Source: Oleiphilus sp.
GTDB lineage: Bacteria; Pseudomonadota; Gammaproteobacteria; Pseudomonadales; Oleiphilaceae
Assembly (NCBI GenBank): GCA_006212045.1
Contig: PZPK01000002.1
Location: 124,001-188,000, forward strand
Direction of reading: 5' to 3'
Length of the DNA stretch: 64,000 nt
Within the stretch, counting starts at the first letter, position 1. Each line of letters begins with the position of its first letter. The notes beneath the pieces were generated by a model. That model searched no databases. It was given only the letters and a program-made list of their open reading frames with translations, and was not told the DNA's origin. The position numbers were made by a program, and so were the translations under genes. This document shows positions 39,725 to 48,472 of the stretch, piece by piece.

Positions 39725-39760
39725 AATAAAAATAGGGGGTAAGATACCTCACCCCCTATC
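39725..39760 (-). terminator. Terminator/attenuator-like hairpin between rplT and pheS
   Basis: On the - strand a 9-bp perfect stem ATAGGGGGT/ACCCCCTAT with a 10-nt loop is followed by TTTTATTTT. It should end a fraction of transcripts before pheS. In E. coli pheST is attenuated through a Phe-rich leader peptide; the short reading frames ahead of this hairpin hold at most one Phe codon, so any control here works differently or it is simple partial termination. Confidence 0.7.
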
Positions 39761-39829
39761 ACTTTACTCACCTGTCTGCGACCGTCTGGCTGAAAGGCAT
39801 ACTTTCATGACGCTCGCCATATCTGAGCT

Positions 39830-40189
39830 TTAACTTGCCAGTGCTGCTTTCGCTTTCTCAACAATGGCTGCGAACACGGGCGCGTCATTCATCGCCAGAT
39901 CCGCCAAGACCTTACGATCAATTTCAACATTGGCTTTTTTAAGACCAGCGATCATTCGACTGTAAGACAAACCATTGATACGTGCGCCGGCATTGATCCG
40001 GGCAATCCAAAGCTGTCGGAACTGACGCTTGCGCTGCTTGCGGTCACGGTAGGCATATTGACCTGCCTTGATAACTGCCTGTTTGGCAACACGGTATACA
40101 CGGCTGCGAGCGCCGTAATACCCTTTGGCTTGTTTTAAAACTTTCTTGTGGCGACGATGCGCCGTAACTCCACGTTTTACGCGAGGCAT
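39830..40189 (-). CDS. rplT: Large ribosomal subunit protein L20
   Basis: 119-residue, very basic 23S rRNA-binding assembly protein, beginning [19 protein letters not shown] and of normal length. In E. coli L20 represses its own operon; no clear L20 binding mimic was picked out here by eye. Confidence 0.98.
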   Translation of the reverse strand: MPRVKRGVTAHRRHKKVLKQAKGYYGARSRVYRVAKQAVIKAGQYAYRDRKQRKRQFRQLWIARINAGARINGLSYSRMIAGLKKANVEIDRKVLADLAMNDAPVFAAIVEKAKAALAS

Positions 40190-40222
40190 AGCTAACTCCT
40201 AACTAAAAATATCTAAACCAGA

Positions 40223-40414
40223 TTAAATACGCAACATACGCTTGATGGTCTGTTGATCAGACTCCGCCACTTGCTTACAGCCTCTCAGCTGACGCTTACG
40301 CTTGGGAGATTTCTTGGTCAAGATATGACTAGTAAAGGATTGCTTATGCTTGAACCCGTTGGCCGTCTTTTTAAAGCGCTTGGCCGCTCCGCTTTTTACT
40401 TTCATTTTAGGCAT
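40223..40414 (-). CDS. rpmI: Large ribosomal subunit protein L35
   Basis: 63-residue basic protein with [19 protein letters not shown] and the KRKRQLRG block typical of L35. Located 70 bp after infC and 33 bp before rplT, as in most bacteria. Confidence 0.98.
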   Translation of the reverse strand: MPKMKVKSGAAKRFKKTANGFKHKQSFTSHILTKKSPKRKRQLRGCKQVAESDQQTIKRMLRI

Positions 40415-40484
40415 AATAACTCACTCCGCATTGATCAATAGTTATAGTAGAAACAAGACCAACCTTGTTAAGGGCTGACTTTAT

Positions 40485-41024
40485 CTACTTTCTTTTTTTC
40501 GGGGCTACTACCATCATCATTTGCCGACCTTCCATTTTAGGCCGTTGTTCGACGGTGCCGTGCTCTTCCAGATCCGTTTCGATCCTTTCAAGCAGCTGCA
40601 TGCCGATCTCCTGATGCGCCATTTCACGACCTCGATAACGTATGGTTACCTTGGCCTTGTCCCCGTGTTCAAGGAAACGTATCAGGTTGCGTAGTTTTAC
40701 CTGATAATCCCCTTCTTCCGTCCCTGGGCGTAATTTGATTTCTTTTACCTGGGTTTGCTTCTGCTTTTTCTTTTGGGCGGCTTTCTGCTTTTTCTCTTCG
40801 AAAATCTTCTTGCCGTAATCCATGATCTTGCACACAATCGGATCGCTGTCAGCGATCTGTACCAGATCCAGCTCTTCCCCCTCAGCTTTGGCCAAGGCCT
40901 CCGCAACAGGTACTATTCCGATTTGCTCCCCATCCGATCCGATCAAACGGCATTCAGAAGCTTCTATATTCTCATTTATAAGGGCTTTCTTTGCTGCCCG
41001 GCCCATTTGGCTATTTCTTTTAAT
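40485..41024 (-). CDS. infC: Translation initiation factor IF-3, AUU start
   Basis: 179 residues when started at the ATT at 41022-41024. Reasons: GGAG lies 8 nt before it, the resulting first residues (I/M)[13 protein letters not shown] align with the E. coli IF-3 N-terminus, and no SD stands before the in-frame ATG at 41006. The AUU start lets IF-3 repress its own synthesis, since IF-3 rejects non-canonical starts. N-domain ([14 protein letters not shown]), lysine-rich linker and C-domain ([14 protein letters not shown]) are all intact. Confidence 0.93.
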   Translation of the reverse strand: MKRNSQMGRAAKKALINENIEASECRLIGSDGEQIGIVPVAEALAKAEGEELDLVQIADSDPIVCKIMDYGKKIFEEKKQKAAQKKKQKQTQVKEIKLRPGTEEGDYQVKLRNLIRFLEHGDKAKVTIRYRGREMAHQEIGMQLLERIETDLEEHGTVEQRPKMEGRQMMMVVAPKKRK

Positions 41025-41073
41025 GTTTAGTTCTCCACATTAAAAATGCCAATCCAAACGACTTAACCCAAGA

Positions 41074-43005
41074 CTAGTCATCCGAATCGGCTATTCGACC
41101 CTTGCTTTCACGCGCTCTTTCAAACAACGACAACGCCTCGTCAAGTGACATGACTCCCAAGTCCTGTCCCTTCCGAGTGCGAACGGCAACGGTATTGTTT
41201 TCCATTTCTTTGTCGCCAACGACAACAAGATACGGAACCTTGGCTATTGTGTGCTCGCGGATTTTAAATCCGATCTTTTCGTTTCTCAAGTCCAGATGCG
41301 CCCTAATACCGCGAAGTTCCAATTTTTCACGTAATTTTTCGCAGTATTCGGCCTGTCGATCGGTAATATTCATGATCGCGACCTGTTCAGGTGCCAGCCA
41401 GAACGGAAACGCTCCCTCGTATTCTTCAATCAGAATCCCGATAAAACGCTCAAACGACCCCAAAACGGCACGATGTAACATCACCGGCACTTTGCGATCC
41501 TGATTGTCAGCGACATATTGCGCGCCCAAACGACCCGGCATCGAGAAATCCACTTGGATGGTACCACACTGCCAGACCCTGCCGAGACAATCTTTTAGAG
41601 AGAACTCGATCTTCGGGCCATAAAACGCGCCTTCACCCGGTAAAAGGTCCCATTTTAACTCTTTTGCATCCAAAGCTTCGGCAAGAGCCGCCTCTGCTTT
41701 ATCCCAAACTTCATCTGAACCAACCCGCTCTTCCGGACGGGTCGACAATTTGTAAAGAATCTCCGAGAAACCAAAATCCTCGTAAACCTCATGCAGCATG
41801 TCGATAAAATCCGACACTTCAGATTGAATCTGGTCTTCGGTACAGAAGATGTGGGCATCGTCCTGCACGAATCCGCGCACCCGCATAATACCGTGCAGGG
41901 CACCGGATGCCTCGTTACGGTGACAGGAACCGAATTCCGCCAGCCGCAGAGGCAATTCCTTGTAACTCTTGAGTCCCTGGTTAAAGACCTGCACATGACA
42001 GGGACAGTTCATTGGCTTGATGGCAAAATCACTGTTTTCGGAGTGCGTTGTAAACATTTGCTCCGAGAACTTGTCCCAGTGGCCGGATTTCTCCCACAAC
42101 GTTCTGTCTACCACCTGAGGCGTTTTAATTTCCTTGTAGCCATACTTGCGTTGTTTGTCGCGCATGTAGGACTCAATACGCTGATAAATTTCCCATCCCT
42201 TGTCGTGCCAGAACACCATGCCCGGCGCTTCATCCTGCAAGTGAAACAGGTCCATCTTCTTACCGATTTTGCGATGATCCCGCTTTTCGGCTTCCTGCAG
42301 TCTGTGCAGATAGGCCTTCAGCTGTTTCTTGTCTGCCCATGCGGTACCGTAGATGCGCTGCAACATCTTGTTGTCGGAATCACCTCGCCAATAAGCACCG
42401 GAGATACGCATCAGCTTAAAGTGATGGCAAAACTTCATATTCGGAACATGCGGCCCACGACACATGTCGACATATTCTTCGTGGTGATACAGTCCAGGAT
42501 GATCGTCTCTGGATATGTCTCGATCCAGAATCTCGAGCTTGTAGTTCTCATTGCGGGACTTGAACGTTTCAACGGCCTCGTGCCAATCGACAGTCTTTTT
42601 GATTACCGGGTAATCTTTCTTGGCCAGCTCCATCATGCGAGCCTCCAATGCCAGCATGTCTTCGTCGGTCAAACGATGTTCAAGATCAATGTCATAGTAA
42701 AAGCCATTTTCGATCACCGGACCGATCGCCATCCTGGTATCCGGCCATAGCTGTTTGATGGCATGCCCCAATAGATGCGCACAAGAGTGGCGAATGATTT
42801 CAACGCCCTCTTCATCTCTGGCGGTAATAATGCTGATCTCCGCATCCTGTTCGATGAGGTCGCAAGCGTCGCGTAATTCGCCATTGACTCTCCCGGCGAT
42901 GGTGGCTTTTGCCAAACCGGGACCAATATCCTGGGCAACATCCAGAATGGATACCGCGTGCTCGAATTGTCTTTGACTACCGTCAGGAAGCGTAATAACT
43001 GGCAT
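41074..43005 (-). CDS. thrS: Threonyl-tRNA synthetase
   Basis: 643-residue class II synthetase: N-terminal TGS domain, editing domain with [10 protein letters not shown], catalytic core with motif 2 ([19 protein letters not shown]) and the zinc ligands (Cys in NCPCHV and later His), and a C-terminal anticodon-binding domain. Normal length. First gene of the operon. A GAGGG ribosome site lies about 7 nt before the ATG. Confidence 0.97.
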   Translation of the reverse strand: MPVITLPDGSQRQFEHAVSILDVAQDIGPGLAKATIAGRVNGELRDACDLIEQDAEISIITARDEEGVEIIRHSCAHLLGHAIKQLWPDTRMAIGPVIENGFYYDIDLEHRLTDEDMLALEARMMELAKKDYPVIKKTVDWHEAVETFKSRNENYKLEILDRDISRDDHPGLYHHEEYVDMCRGPHVPNMKFCHHFKLMRISGAYWRGDSDNKMLQRIYGTAWADKKQLKAYLHRLQEAEKRDHRKIGKKMDLFHLQDEAPGMVFWHDKGWEIYQRIESYMRDKQRKYGYKEIKTPQVVDRTLWEKSGHWDKFSEQMFTTHSENSDFAIKPMNCPCHVQVFNQGLKSYKELPLRLAEFGSCHRNEASGALHGIMRVRGFVQDDAHIFCTEDQIQSEVSDFIDMLHEVYEDFGFSEILYKLSTRPEERVGSDEVWDKAEAALAEALDAKELKWDLLPGEGAFYGPKIEFSLKDCLGRVWQCGTIQVDFSMPGRLGAQYVADNQDRKVPVMLHRAVLGSFERFIGILIEEYEGAFPFWLAPEQVAIMNITDRQAEYCEKLREKLELRGIRAHLDLRNEKIGFKIREHTIAKVPYLVVVGDKEMENNTVAVRTRKGQDLGVMSLDEALSLFERARESKGRIADSDD

Positions 43006-43022
43006 ATGACCCTCTTTCAGTG

Positions 43023-43043
43023 GTGGCCCTTACTAGAGGCCAC
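43023..43043 (-). promoter_or_regulatory. Leader hairpin just upstream of the thrS ribosome site
   Basis: GTGGCC and GGCCAC form a 6-bp stem with a 9-nt loop on the - strand, ending 17 nt before the thrS ATG. In E. coli ThrRS binds a tRNA-like leader and represses its own translation. Position and size fit such an operator, but the loop does not carry an obvious Thr anticodon, so the role is speculative. Confidence 0.35.
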
Positions 43044-43148
43044 TTGAGTGTGTAATTTTTTGAACGCGGGATTCTAAACGATCTGGTGTGAAAGTACACC
43101 GTCACGGCAACATTAGCTGAAAACGAAAGTTTTTGGGGCGACAACAGA

Positions 43149-43171
43149 CAGCCCCGCAAAATGCGGGGCTG
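43149..43171 (-). terminator. Hairpin terminator after the RND permease gene
   Basis: A 10-bp perfect stem CAGCCCCGCA/TGCGGGGCTG with a 3-nt loop, 13 bp past the permease stop. The following tail is only moderately T-rich, but the stem is very stable and it separates the permease from the thrS promoter region. Confidence 0.8.
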
Positions 43172-43184
43172 AACAGGTGACTCA

Positions 43185-45548
43185 CTAAGCCGTTTTCTTG
43201 GGACGAACCAGGAAGCGTGCCAGGGCTGGCAGCAACCACAATGAGCCGATCATGTTCCACAGGAACATAAAGAACAGCAGGATTCCCATATCGGCCTGAA
43301 ACTTGATAGGTGAGAAGATCCAGGTACACACGCCAATGCCCAGCGTTATACCCGTGAAGCTAACGGCTTTACCCGTTGTGATAAGGGTTTGAAAATAGGC
43401 TTCCTGAAGCGGCAAACCTTCTTTCAGTTTTGTTTCCAGCTGCGAATAGATATAAATGCCATAGTCCACCCCGATCCCGACACCCAGAGCGATGACCGGC
43501 AATGTGGCCACTTTGATACCGATACCCAACTGCGCCATTAAGGCCTCACACAGTACCGACGTCAAGGCCAGCGGAGTAATGATACAGATCACAGCAGCAA
43601 TCGACCGGAAGGTAATCAGACAAAGGAAACTGACCACTGCATAGACCGACAGCAGCATCTTGTCCTTGGCTTTCGATATGACTTCATTGGTCGCTGCTTC
43701 TACACCGGCATTTCCTGCACCGAGCAGAAACTCATAGTTCTCGCTTGGGTATTGAGCAATCAGATCCTGCATGGTGTTAACGACCCGTTCCAGCGTTTCA
43801 GCCTCGTGGTCCTCGAGATACACGATCATTGGCGTCATACTGCAATCCGAATTTACAAGCCCTGAAGGAGCGCGCTGGATAGAAGAATTGATAATGGCTT
43901 CGCTTCTGGAAAGCTCGTACCACTTAAAGCTGCCCTCATTCAAGGCTTTGGTGACCAGCTTCGATACCGACACCAGAGACGCCGTCGATTCCACCCCCGC
44001 TGTGTTCTCTAGACGCCATTGCATACGATCCATCACGTCCAGCAACTCATAGGTGGCACACTTTTCGGGCGGCGTCTTGATCATCACAACCAGAATGTCC
44101 GCACTGGTACTGTAGTTACTGATGATGTAATCGTTGTCGAGGTTATAACGCGAGTCGGGACGAAGTTCCGGGGCCCCTTTATCGAGATCACCAATTTTCA
44201 GATCTTTCTGATAATACAGGCCGATCACACACCCCAGTATCGCGATCAGAATTGAAATTGGCGCGACGCTCTGATGCGCCATGAACGACAGCACACGAAA
44301 ACTCTTCTGCTCGCTCATATCCACTTTCTTGGCATGCTTCTGTCCAGACTTACTCAAGCCCGTATAAGACATAATCACCGGATGCAGGATCAGGTTCGTA
44401 ACAATGATCACCGCGACACCGATGCCAGCTGCAACCGCGAGATCCTTGATCACGTCCACTTCAATCAGCAGTAAGGTCAGGAAGCCAATCGCGTCACTCA
44501 CCAACGCGAGAATACCGGGTCGGACCAGGGCCCGGAAAGAAAGCCTCGCACTCATCAGGGGATTGAAGCCATGCGCCTGCTGCACCGCTATCTGATTGAC
44601 AATTTGCACGCCATGACTGATCCCGATGGCAAACACCAGGAACGGCACAAGCACCGAATACGGATCCAGGCCATAACCCAGTAATTTCAGTATTCCCAGC
44701 TGCCAGATCACAGCAACCACAGAGGTAAGCACTGGCACCAGCGTGCCCTTGAAACAACGGGAGTAAATAAACAAAAAAGTAAAGGTCAGCCCAAGCGTAA
44801 CAAGGGCAAATGTCGCGATCGCCCCGATACCCTCAATCAGGTCTCCCACTTTCTTGGCAAACCCGATGATATGAATTTGTACATTAGGGTTCTTGGCTTC
44901 ATACTTGTCCCGAATCTTCGCTTCGAGCTCCAGAGAAAACTGCTTGTAGTCGAGAGGCTCTCCAGTCTCCGGATTAATCTCGAACAGGGGGGCATACACG
45001 ATGGTCGATTTGAAGTTGTCCGCCACCAAACGGCCAACCTGACCCGATTTAAGTACGTTCTGACGCAAGGTTTCGAGACTTTCCTGACTACCATCGTAGC
45101 CATCTGGAATCACCGGGCCGCCCTGGAATCCGTCTTCTGTGACCTCAACCCATCGGACATTGGGAGTCCAGAGAGTTTTAAGACCCGAGCGGTCAACCCC
45201 TCCGAGATAAAATACCTCGTCGGTAATCTCGCTAAGCGTCTCCATATACGCTTTGTTGAAGATATCGCCTTCTTTTACCGCTACCGCAATTCGGATGGAA
45301 TTACCGAGATTCTCCAGATCCTCCCGGTTTTCCATCATATTGACAATAAACGGATGCTCCAGCGGTATCAGACGCTCGAAAGAGGCGTCAGGCTTGATAT
45401 TCGCGGCATTGTAGGCAAAAAATGCTGTCAAAATCAGGAACAACCCGAGAATCACAGGCCGGTTTGTAAAGATCAATCGTTCAGCGATTGAGCCGGATCC
45501 CACACCCTCATGCGAGTTCTTATTCGCCTGACCATTGGCGTCTGACAT
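43185..45548 (-). CDS. RND/MMPL superfamily efflux permease
   Basis: 787-residue inner-membrane transporter with the two-fold RND plan: helix 1 (about 33-52), a large periplasmic loop, helices 2-6 (about 235-390, with FAIGISHGVQIVNQ), helix 7 (about 430), a second loop, and helices 8-12 (about 640-780, with ALGVGIGVDYGIYIYSQLE). It resembles the MMPL/HpnN-like branch that moves lipids or hydrophobic molecules rather than drug pumps. No membrane-fusion or outer-membrane partner is encoded nearby. The YCF48-like and DUF1329 genes precede it, a set commonly seen together. Confidence 0.88.
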   Translation of the reverse strand: MSDANGQANKNSHEGVGSGSIAERLIFTNRPVILGLFLILTAFFAYNAANIKPDASFERLIPLEHPFIVNMMENREDLENLGNSIRIAVAVKEGDIFNKAYMETLSEITDEVFYLGGVDRSGLKTLWTPNVRWVEVTEDGFQGGPVIPDGYDGSQESLETLRQNVLKSGQVGRLVADNFKSTIVYAPLFEINPETGEPLDYKQFSLELEAKIRDKYEAKNPNVQIHIIGFAKKVGDLIEGIGAIATFALVTLGLTFTFLFIYSRCFKGTLVPVLTSVVAVIWQLGILKLLGYGLDPYSVLVPFLVFAIGISHGVQIVNQIAVQQAHGFNPLMSARLSFRALVRPGILALVSDAIGFLTLLLIEVDVIKDLAVAAGIGVAVIIVTNLILHPVIMSYTGLSKSGQKHAKKVDMSEQKSFRVLSFMAHQSVAPISILIAILGCVIGLYYQKDLKIGDLDKGAPELRPDSRYNLDNDYIISNYSTSADILVVMIKTPPEKCATYELLDVMDRMQWRLENTAGVESTASLVSVSKLVTKALNEGSFKWYELSRSEAIINSSIQRAPSGLVNSDCSMTPMIVYLEDHEAETLERVVNTMQDLIAQYPSENYEFLLGAGNAGVEAATNEVISKAKDKMLLSVYAVVSFLCLITFRSIAAVICIITPLALTSVLCEALMAQLGIGIKVATLPVIALGVGIGVDYGIYIYSQLETKLKEGLPLQEAYFQTLITTGKAVSFTGITLGIGVCTWIFSPIKFQADMGILLFFMFLWNMIGSLWLLPALARFLVRPKKTA

Positions 45549-45584
45549 TCAACTTTCCTCTTTAATCTGATCTGTTTGGAAGAT

Positions 45585-46733
45585 TTACAGGTTTTCACCT
45601 GTGGGTGTGGTAACGTTTACGCCAGATTCTCCGACAATTACCATTTGGCGCGCCCCGGTAAAGACCAGCGCGACATTACCCAAACGGTTTTCTCTGACTT
45701 TCTCGACAAAAGTTCGGCCGCCATCGGAACTATGCAACACCGCACCGGAGTTGCCGACAACGGAAACCTTGCCGGAACCATTGTGGCCGGCCCCCATCAG
45801 GGTGCTTTGTGTGCCCGAATCAACCCGCTCCCAGGTCTCTCCGTAATCCTCGGACCTGAACAAATTTCCGCGCAAACCAAAGGCCAGCACAACACCGGCC
45901 TCACCGGTTCCCGTCAAACCAAAAAAAGAACCATCATAGGGGCTGTCCACTGTCTCCCAGCTATCGCCTCCATCGGGAGAACGAAACATGGTACCGGCCT
46001 CTCCCGCCACCAGCACAACATTGTCTTCAAGCTGAACAATTGAATTCAAGTGAAAGCGATCCTGGTTCTCCATCCGGTCACCAAAATTTTCCCAGGTGTT
46101 GCCACCATCTTCGGTCTTGAATATAAAACCGTAGGCTCCCACCGCAAACCCGGTGTTACGGTCTATAAAATGCACGTCCAGAAAGGGCTTGCTGGCGCCA
46201 ATTTCCGAATCGATCTCGGCGTCTTCCAGCGAAAACTGGGCATCTTCCAGCTCATACTCAAGATCGTCCAGCATGTCTTCCGGCGCGCTTTCGAGCTCTT
46301 GCTCCAGATTCACAACCAGATCCCTGGCCTGGTCGATGATACTTTTATTGGCGAGATTGCCATCGAATTGTTTGGTCCAGGTCTCGCCACCATCACTGGA
46401 GTGAAGGATGACACCGCCATGTCCTACAGCCCACCCATGCTTATCATCCGGAAAATGAACTGCAGTGAGAAGCACCGACACAGGTACGGACGCCTGGCGC
46501 CAGGTTTGCCCCTTGTCATCCGACAGCAAAATGTGGCCACGAGCGCCAACCGACACGATACGACTACCTGCCTTGGTGACATCAAGGAGGAGGCTTTCGC
46601 TTGCCATGTCGCTCATGACTGCTGGCGTTTCGAGCACATCTTTAACAGCATGGACTGGCATGGTAACGGCACCACCCAAGAGCAAGCCCACCAGAATTTT
46701 ATTTTTCAAACGAAAAAAAATAGAAGTCATCAA
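45585..46733 (-). CDS. YCF48/BNR-repeat periplasmic protein
   Basis: 382-residue exported protein (signal peptide ending PVHA). The mature chain is a beta-propeller with repeats of the form DGGxTWxxxxxP or EDYGETWERV (for example SSDGGETWTKQ, TEDGGNTWENF, SPDGGDSWETV), as in YCF48/HCF136 photosystem II assembly factors. A 60-residue acidic helical insertion (about 130-180) interrupts the propeller. In heterotrophs it likely supports the co-encoded permease or an exported substrate; that is inference from gene order. Starts 36 bp before the permease ends upstream. Confidence 0.85.
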   Translation of the reverse strand: MMTSIFFRLKNKILVGLLLGGAVTMPVHAVKDVLETPAVMSDMASESLLLDVTKAGSRIVSVGARGHILLSDDKGQTWRQASVPVSVLLTAVHFPDDKHGWAVGHGGVILHSSDGGETWTKQFDGNLANKSIIDQARDLVVNLEQELESAPEDMLDDLEYELEDAQFSLEDAEIDSEIGASKPFLDVHFIDRNTGFAVGAYGFIFKTEDGGNTWENFGDRMENQDRFHLNSIVQLEDNVVLVAGEAGTMFRSPDGGDSWETVDSPYDGSFFGLTGTGEAGVVLAFGLRGNLFRSEDYGETWERVDSGTQSTLMGAGHNGSGKVSVVGNSGAVLHSSDGGRTFVEKVRENRLGNVALVFTGARQMVIVGESGVNVTTPTGENL

Positions 46734-46758
46734 GAAACCCTGATTGAATAAATAGCAA

Positions 46759-46777
46759 AGCGGCCAAGAAGGCCGCT
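46759..46777 (-). terminator. Partial terminator between the DUF1329 and YCF48-like genes
   Basis: A 7-bp stem AGCGGCC/GGCCGCT with a 5-nt loop, followed on the - strand by TTGCTATTTATT. It would reduce transcription of the two downstream genes relative to the DUF1329 gene. Confidence 0.55.
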
Positions 46778-46790
46778 GTCAATTAGTTAG

Positions 46791-48173
46791 CTATCGGCCC
46801 CGCCTGCGCAGCGATGAAGGTTTGAAATAACGCGCACCGGGAACCCTGTCTTCAAATATCGGCGCTTGTTTTTCCTCTGAATATAGACCGTTTGCGCTAT
46901 ATCTGCGAGATTGCAGATCATGAAAAATGTTACCGGCCGACCAGACACCTGGAAGCTCATAGTAATTCAGCATCATGGCCATGCTCACACGCCATAGTTC
47001 ACCACGGCTGTCGTATTGATCGACCAACGCGACACCCCAGCTGTCTTCATCGATATAGAACACGCGCTTTTTATAAATATGGCGGGCGCCTTTTTTCAGA
47101 TTGGCCTCAACCACATGAACCCGGTGTAGCTCCCAACGAATATAGTCAGGATTGAGGTGTCCCGGAAGCACGAGGTCCTCGTATTTCACGTCGTTCGCGC
47201 CAACCTTGTAATTGTTGTAAGGGATAAAGAATTCTTTCACTCCTTTGTATTCCCAATCGTATCGGTCCGGCGCACCGTTATACATGTCGGTATCATCGGC
47301 AGTACGGGTATTTTCCGAGGAAGCAATAGGAGAATCATAAGCCAGGTTGGGCGCGCGTCGCGTACGACGCTGGCCTTTGTTGTAGTCCCATGCCTGTCTC
47401 GCGTCTTTCGTCTGGTCAAGCGTTTCATGCACCAGCAGAGCACCACCCGCCAGTCGAGCAGGCGCCTTATTGAAGGTCATATAGTAGAACAGGATATTGT
47501 TCATCTTTTCAAAGCTCCCTTTGGGATTGAAAAAGTTGAAGAATATTTCCTGTTGTTTGGTGATCACGGTGTATTCACCATTGGACTGTACCGCCAGCTC
47601 GGAAGCCCGACTGGTCACAAAAGTACCGCGCCAGCGCGTGGTGTGATTCCAGATCGCCTGCAAGGCTTTGTCGGAATTGTTGCCGTGAAGAATCGGGAAT
47701 ACGATACCGCCATAAGCATTCTTGATACCAACGCCGCCCTTGCTCAAAGAAGAGGTCAGCGCGTTCTTTTTGGTGTTTTCCATGACCCAGTCCGGCATAG
47801 AGTGCGAACGGTGCGTCGGGTAAACATGCAACTTAAACGTGTCCGGATAGGCTTTGAACAAGGCATACTGCCCCGGCGTCAGGTATTTTTCGAACCCCTG
47901 GTAATTGCTTTTATCTATCGTGAATTTGATTTCATCCGAGGCAAATGGATCAATGTGATGCTGCCCGGTTCCCTTGTACCCTTCGGGCACTTTGGTAATC
48001 CCGCCATTCCATTCGGGGATCGTCTTGGCCTTGTTGCCTGCCTTAATCGATCCGAAAGGCGTCAGCGATTTCCCTAGCTTCTCTGCTTCGGCTTTGGACA
48101 CCTTTGCGTGCGCGGAAAACGCACCCAGCGCCAATGACAATAAGCCACAGAGCAACACATACTTGTTTTTCAT
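46791..48173 (-). CDS. DUF1329 family exported protein
   Basis: 460-residue protein. I start at the ATG at 48173 (AAGG 7 nt before) rather than a GTG six codons upstream, giving a clean signal peptide ending SAHA. The mature protein has the DUF1329 pattern: FGSIKAGN and IPEWNGGI near the start, WNHTTRWRG in the middle, and YYELPGVWSAGNIFHDLQSRRY at the end. Family members often sit with DUF1302, YCF48-like and RND genes and are thought to fold like lipoprotein carriers; here the DUF1302 partner is missing from the cluster. Confidence 0.85.
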   Translation of the reverse strand: MKNKYVLLCGLLSLALGAFSAHAKVSKAEAEKLGKSLTPFGSIKAGNKAKTIPEWNGGITKVPEGYKGTGQHHIDPFASDEIKFTIDKSNYQGFEKYLTPGQYALFKAYPDTFKLHVYPTHRSHSMPDWVMENTKKNALTSSLSKGGVGIKNAYGGIVFPILHGNNSDKALQAIWNHTTRWRGTFVTSRASELAVQSNGEYTVITKQQEIFFNFFNPKGSFEKMNNILFYYMTFNKAPARLAGGALLVHETLDQTKDARQAWDYNKGQRRTRRAPNLAYDSPIASSENTRTADDTDMYNGAPDRYDWEYKGVKEFFIPYNNYKVGANDVKYEDLVLPGHLNPDYIRWELHRVHVVEANLKKGARHIYKKRVFYIDEDSWGVALVDQYDSRGELWRVSMAMMLNYYELPGVWSAGNIFHDLQSRRYSANGLYSEEKQAPIFEDRVPGARYFKPSSLRRRGR

Positions 48174-48394
48174 AACGGAACCTTGAAACACGTTTTTTGT
48201 TTAAATCAAATTAATCGTCTGCACTGATTTGGCAAACTGCATAAGAAGTGCTCGCCATCCTAGTAATTTTTAGCAGAATTTCCGGGACTGTCTACGAGAG
48301 AATTGTTATTAAATATGTCTGGGCGGGTTGACTGGGAAAATCCATCGGAAGCGACAGCGGGCACTGCGCCCAGACACCGCAAATGAATCAAGGG

Positions 48395-48431
48395 CCCGGC
48401 AGCACATTGCCATCCAAAAATGGCTGCCGGG
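48395..48431 (-). other. Stable hairpin downstream of pepN
   Basis: The 299-bp gap between the DUF1329 start and the pepN end has one clear structure: outer stem CCCGGCAGC/GCTGCCGGG (9 bp, perfect) with an inner CCAT/ATGG. It is 41 bp past the pepN stop, but the T-run is on the + strand side (CTTTTTC), so it may be a 3' stabiliser or weak terminator. The remainder of the gap shows nothing I can name. Confidence 0.45.
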
Positions 48432-48472
48432 AACTTTTTCAGATCGAAGGTCTGCCGTTGACGAACTTCGAG

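Noticed and set aside
39711-39829. PheM-like leader peptide
   Set aside because: The three short frames after rplT contain at most one Phe codon.
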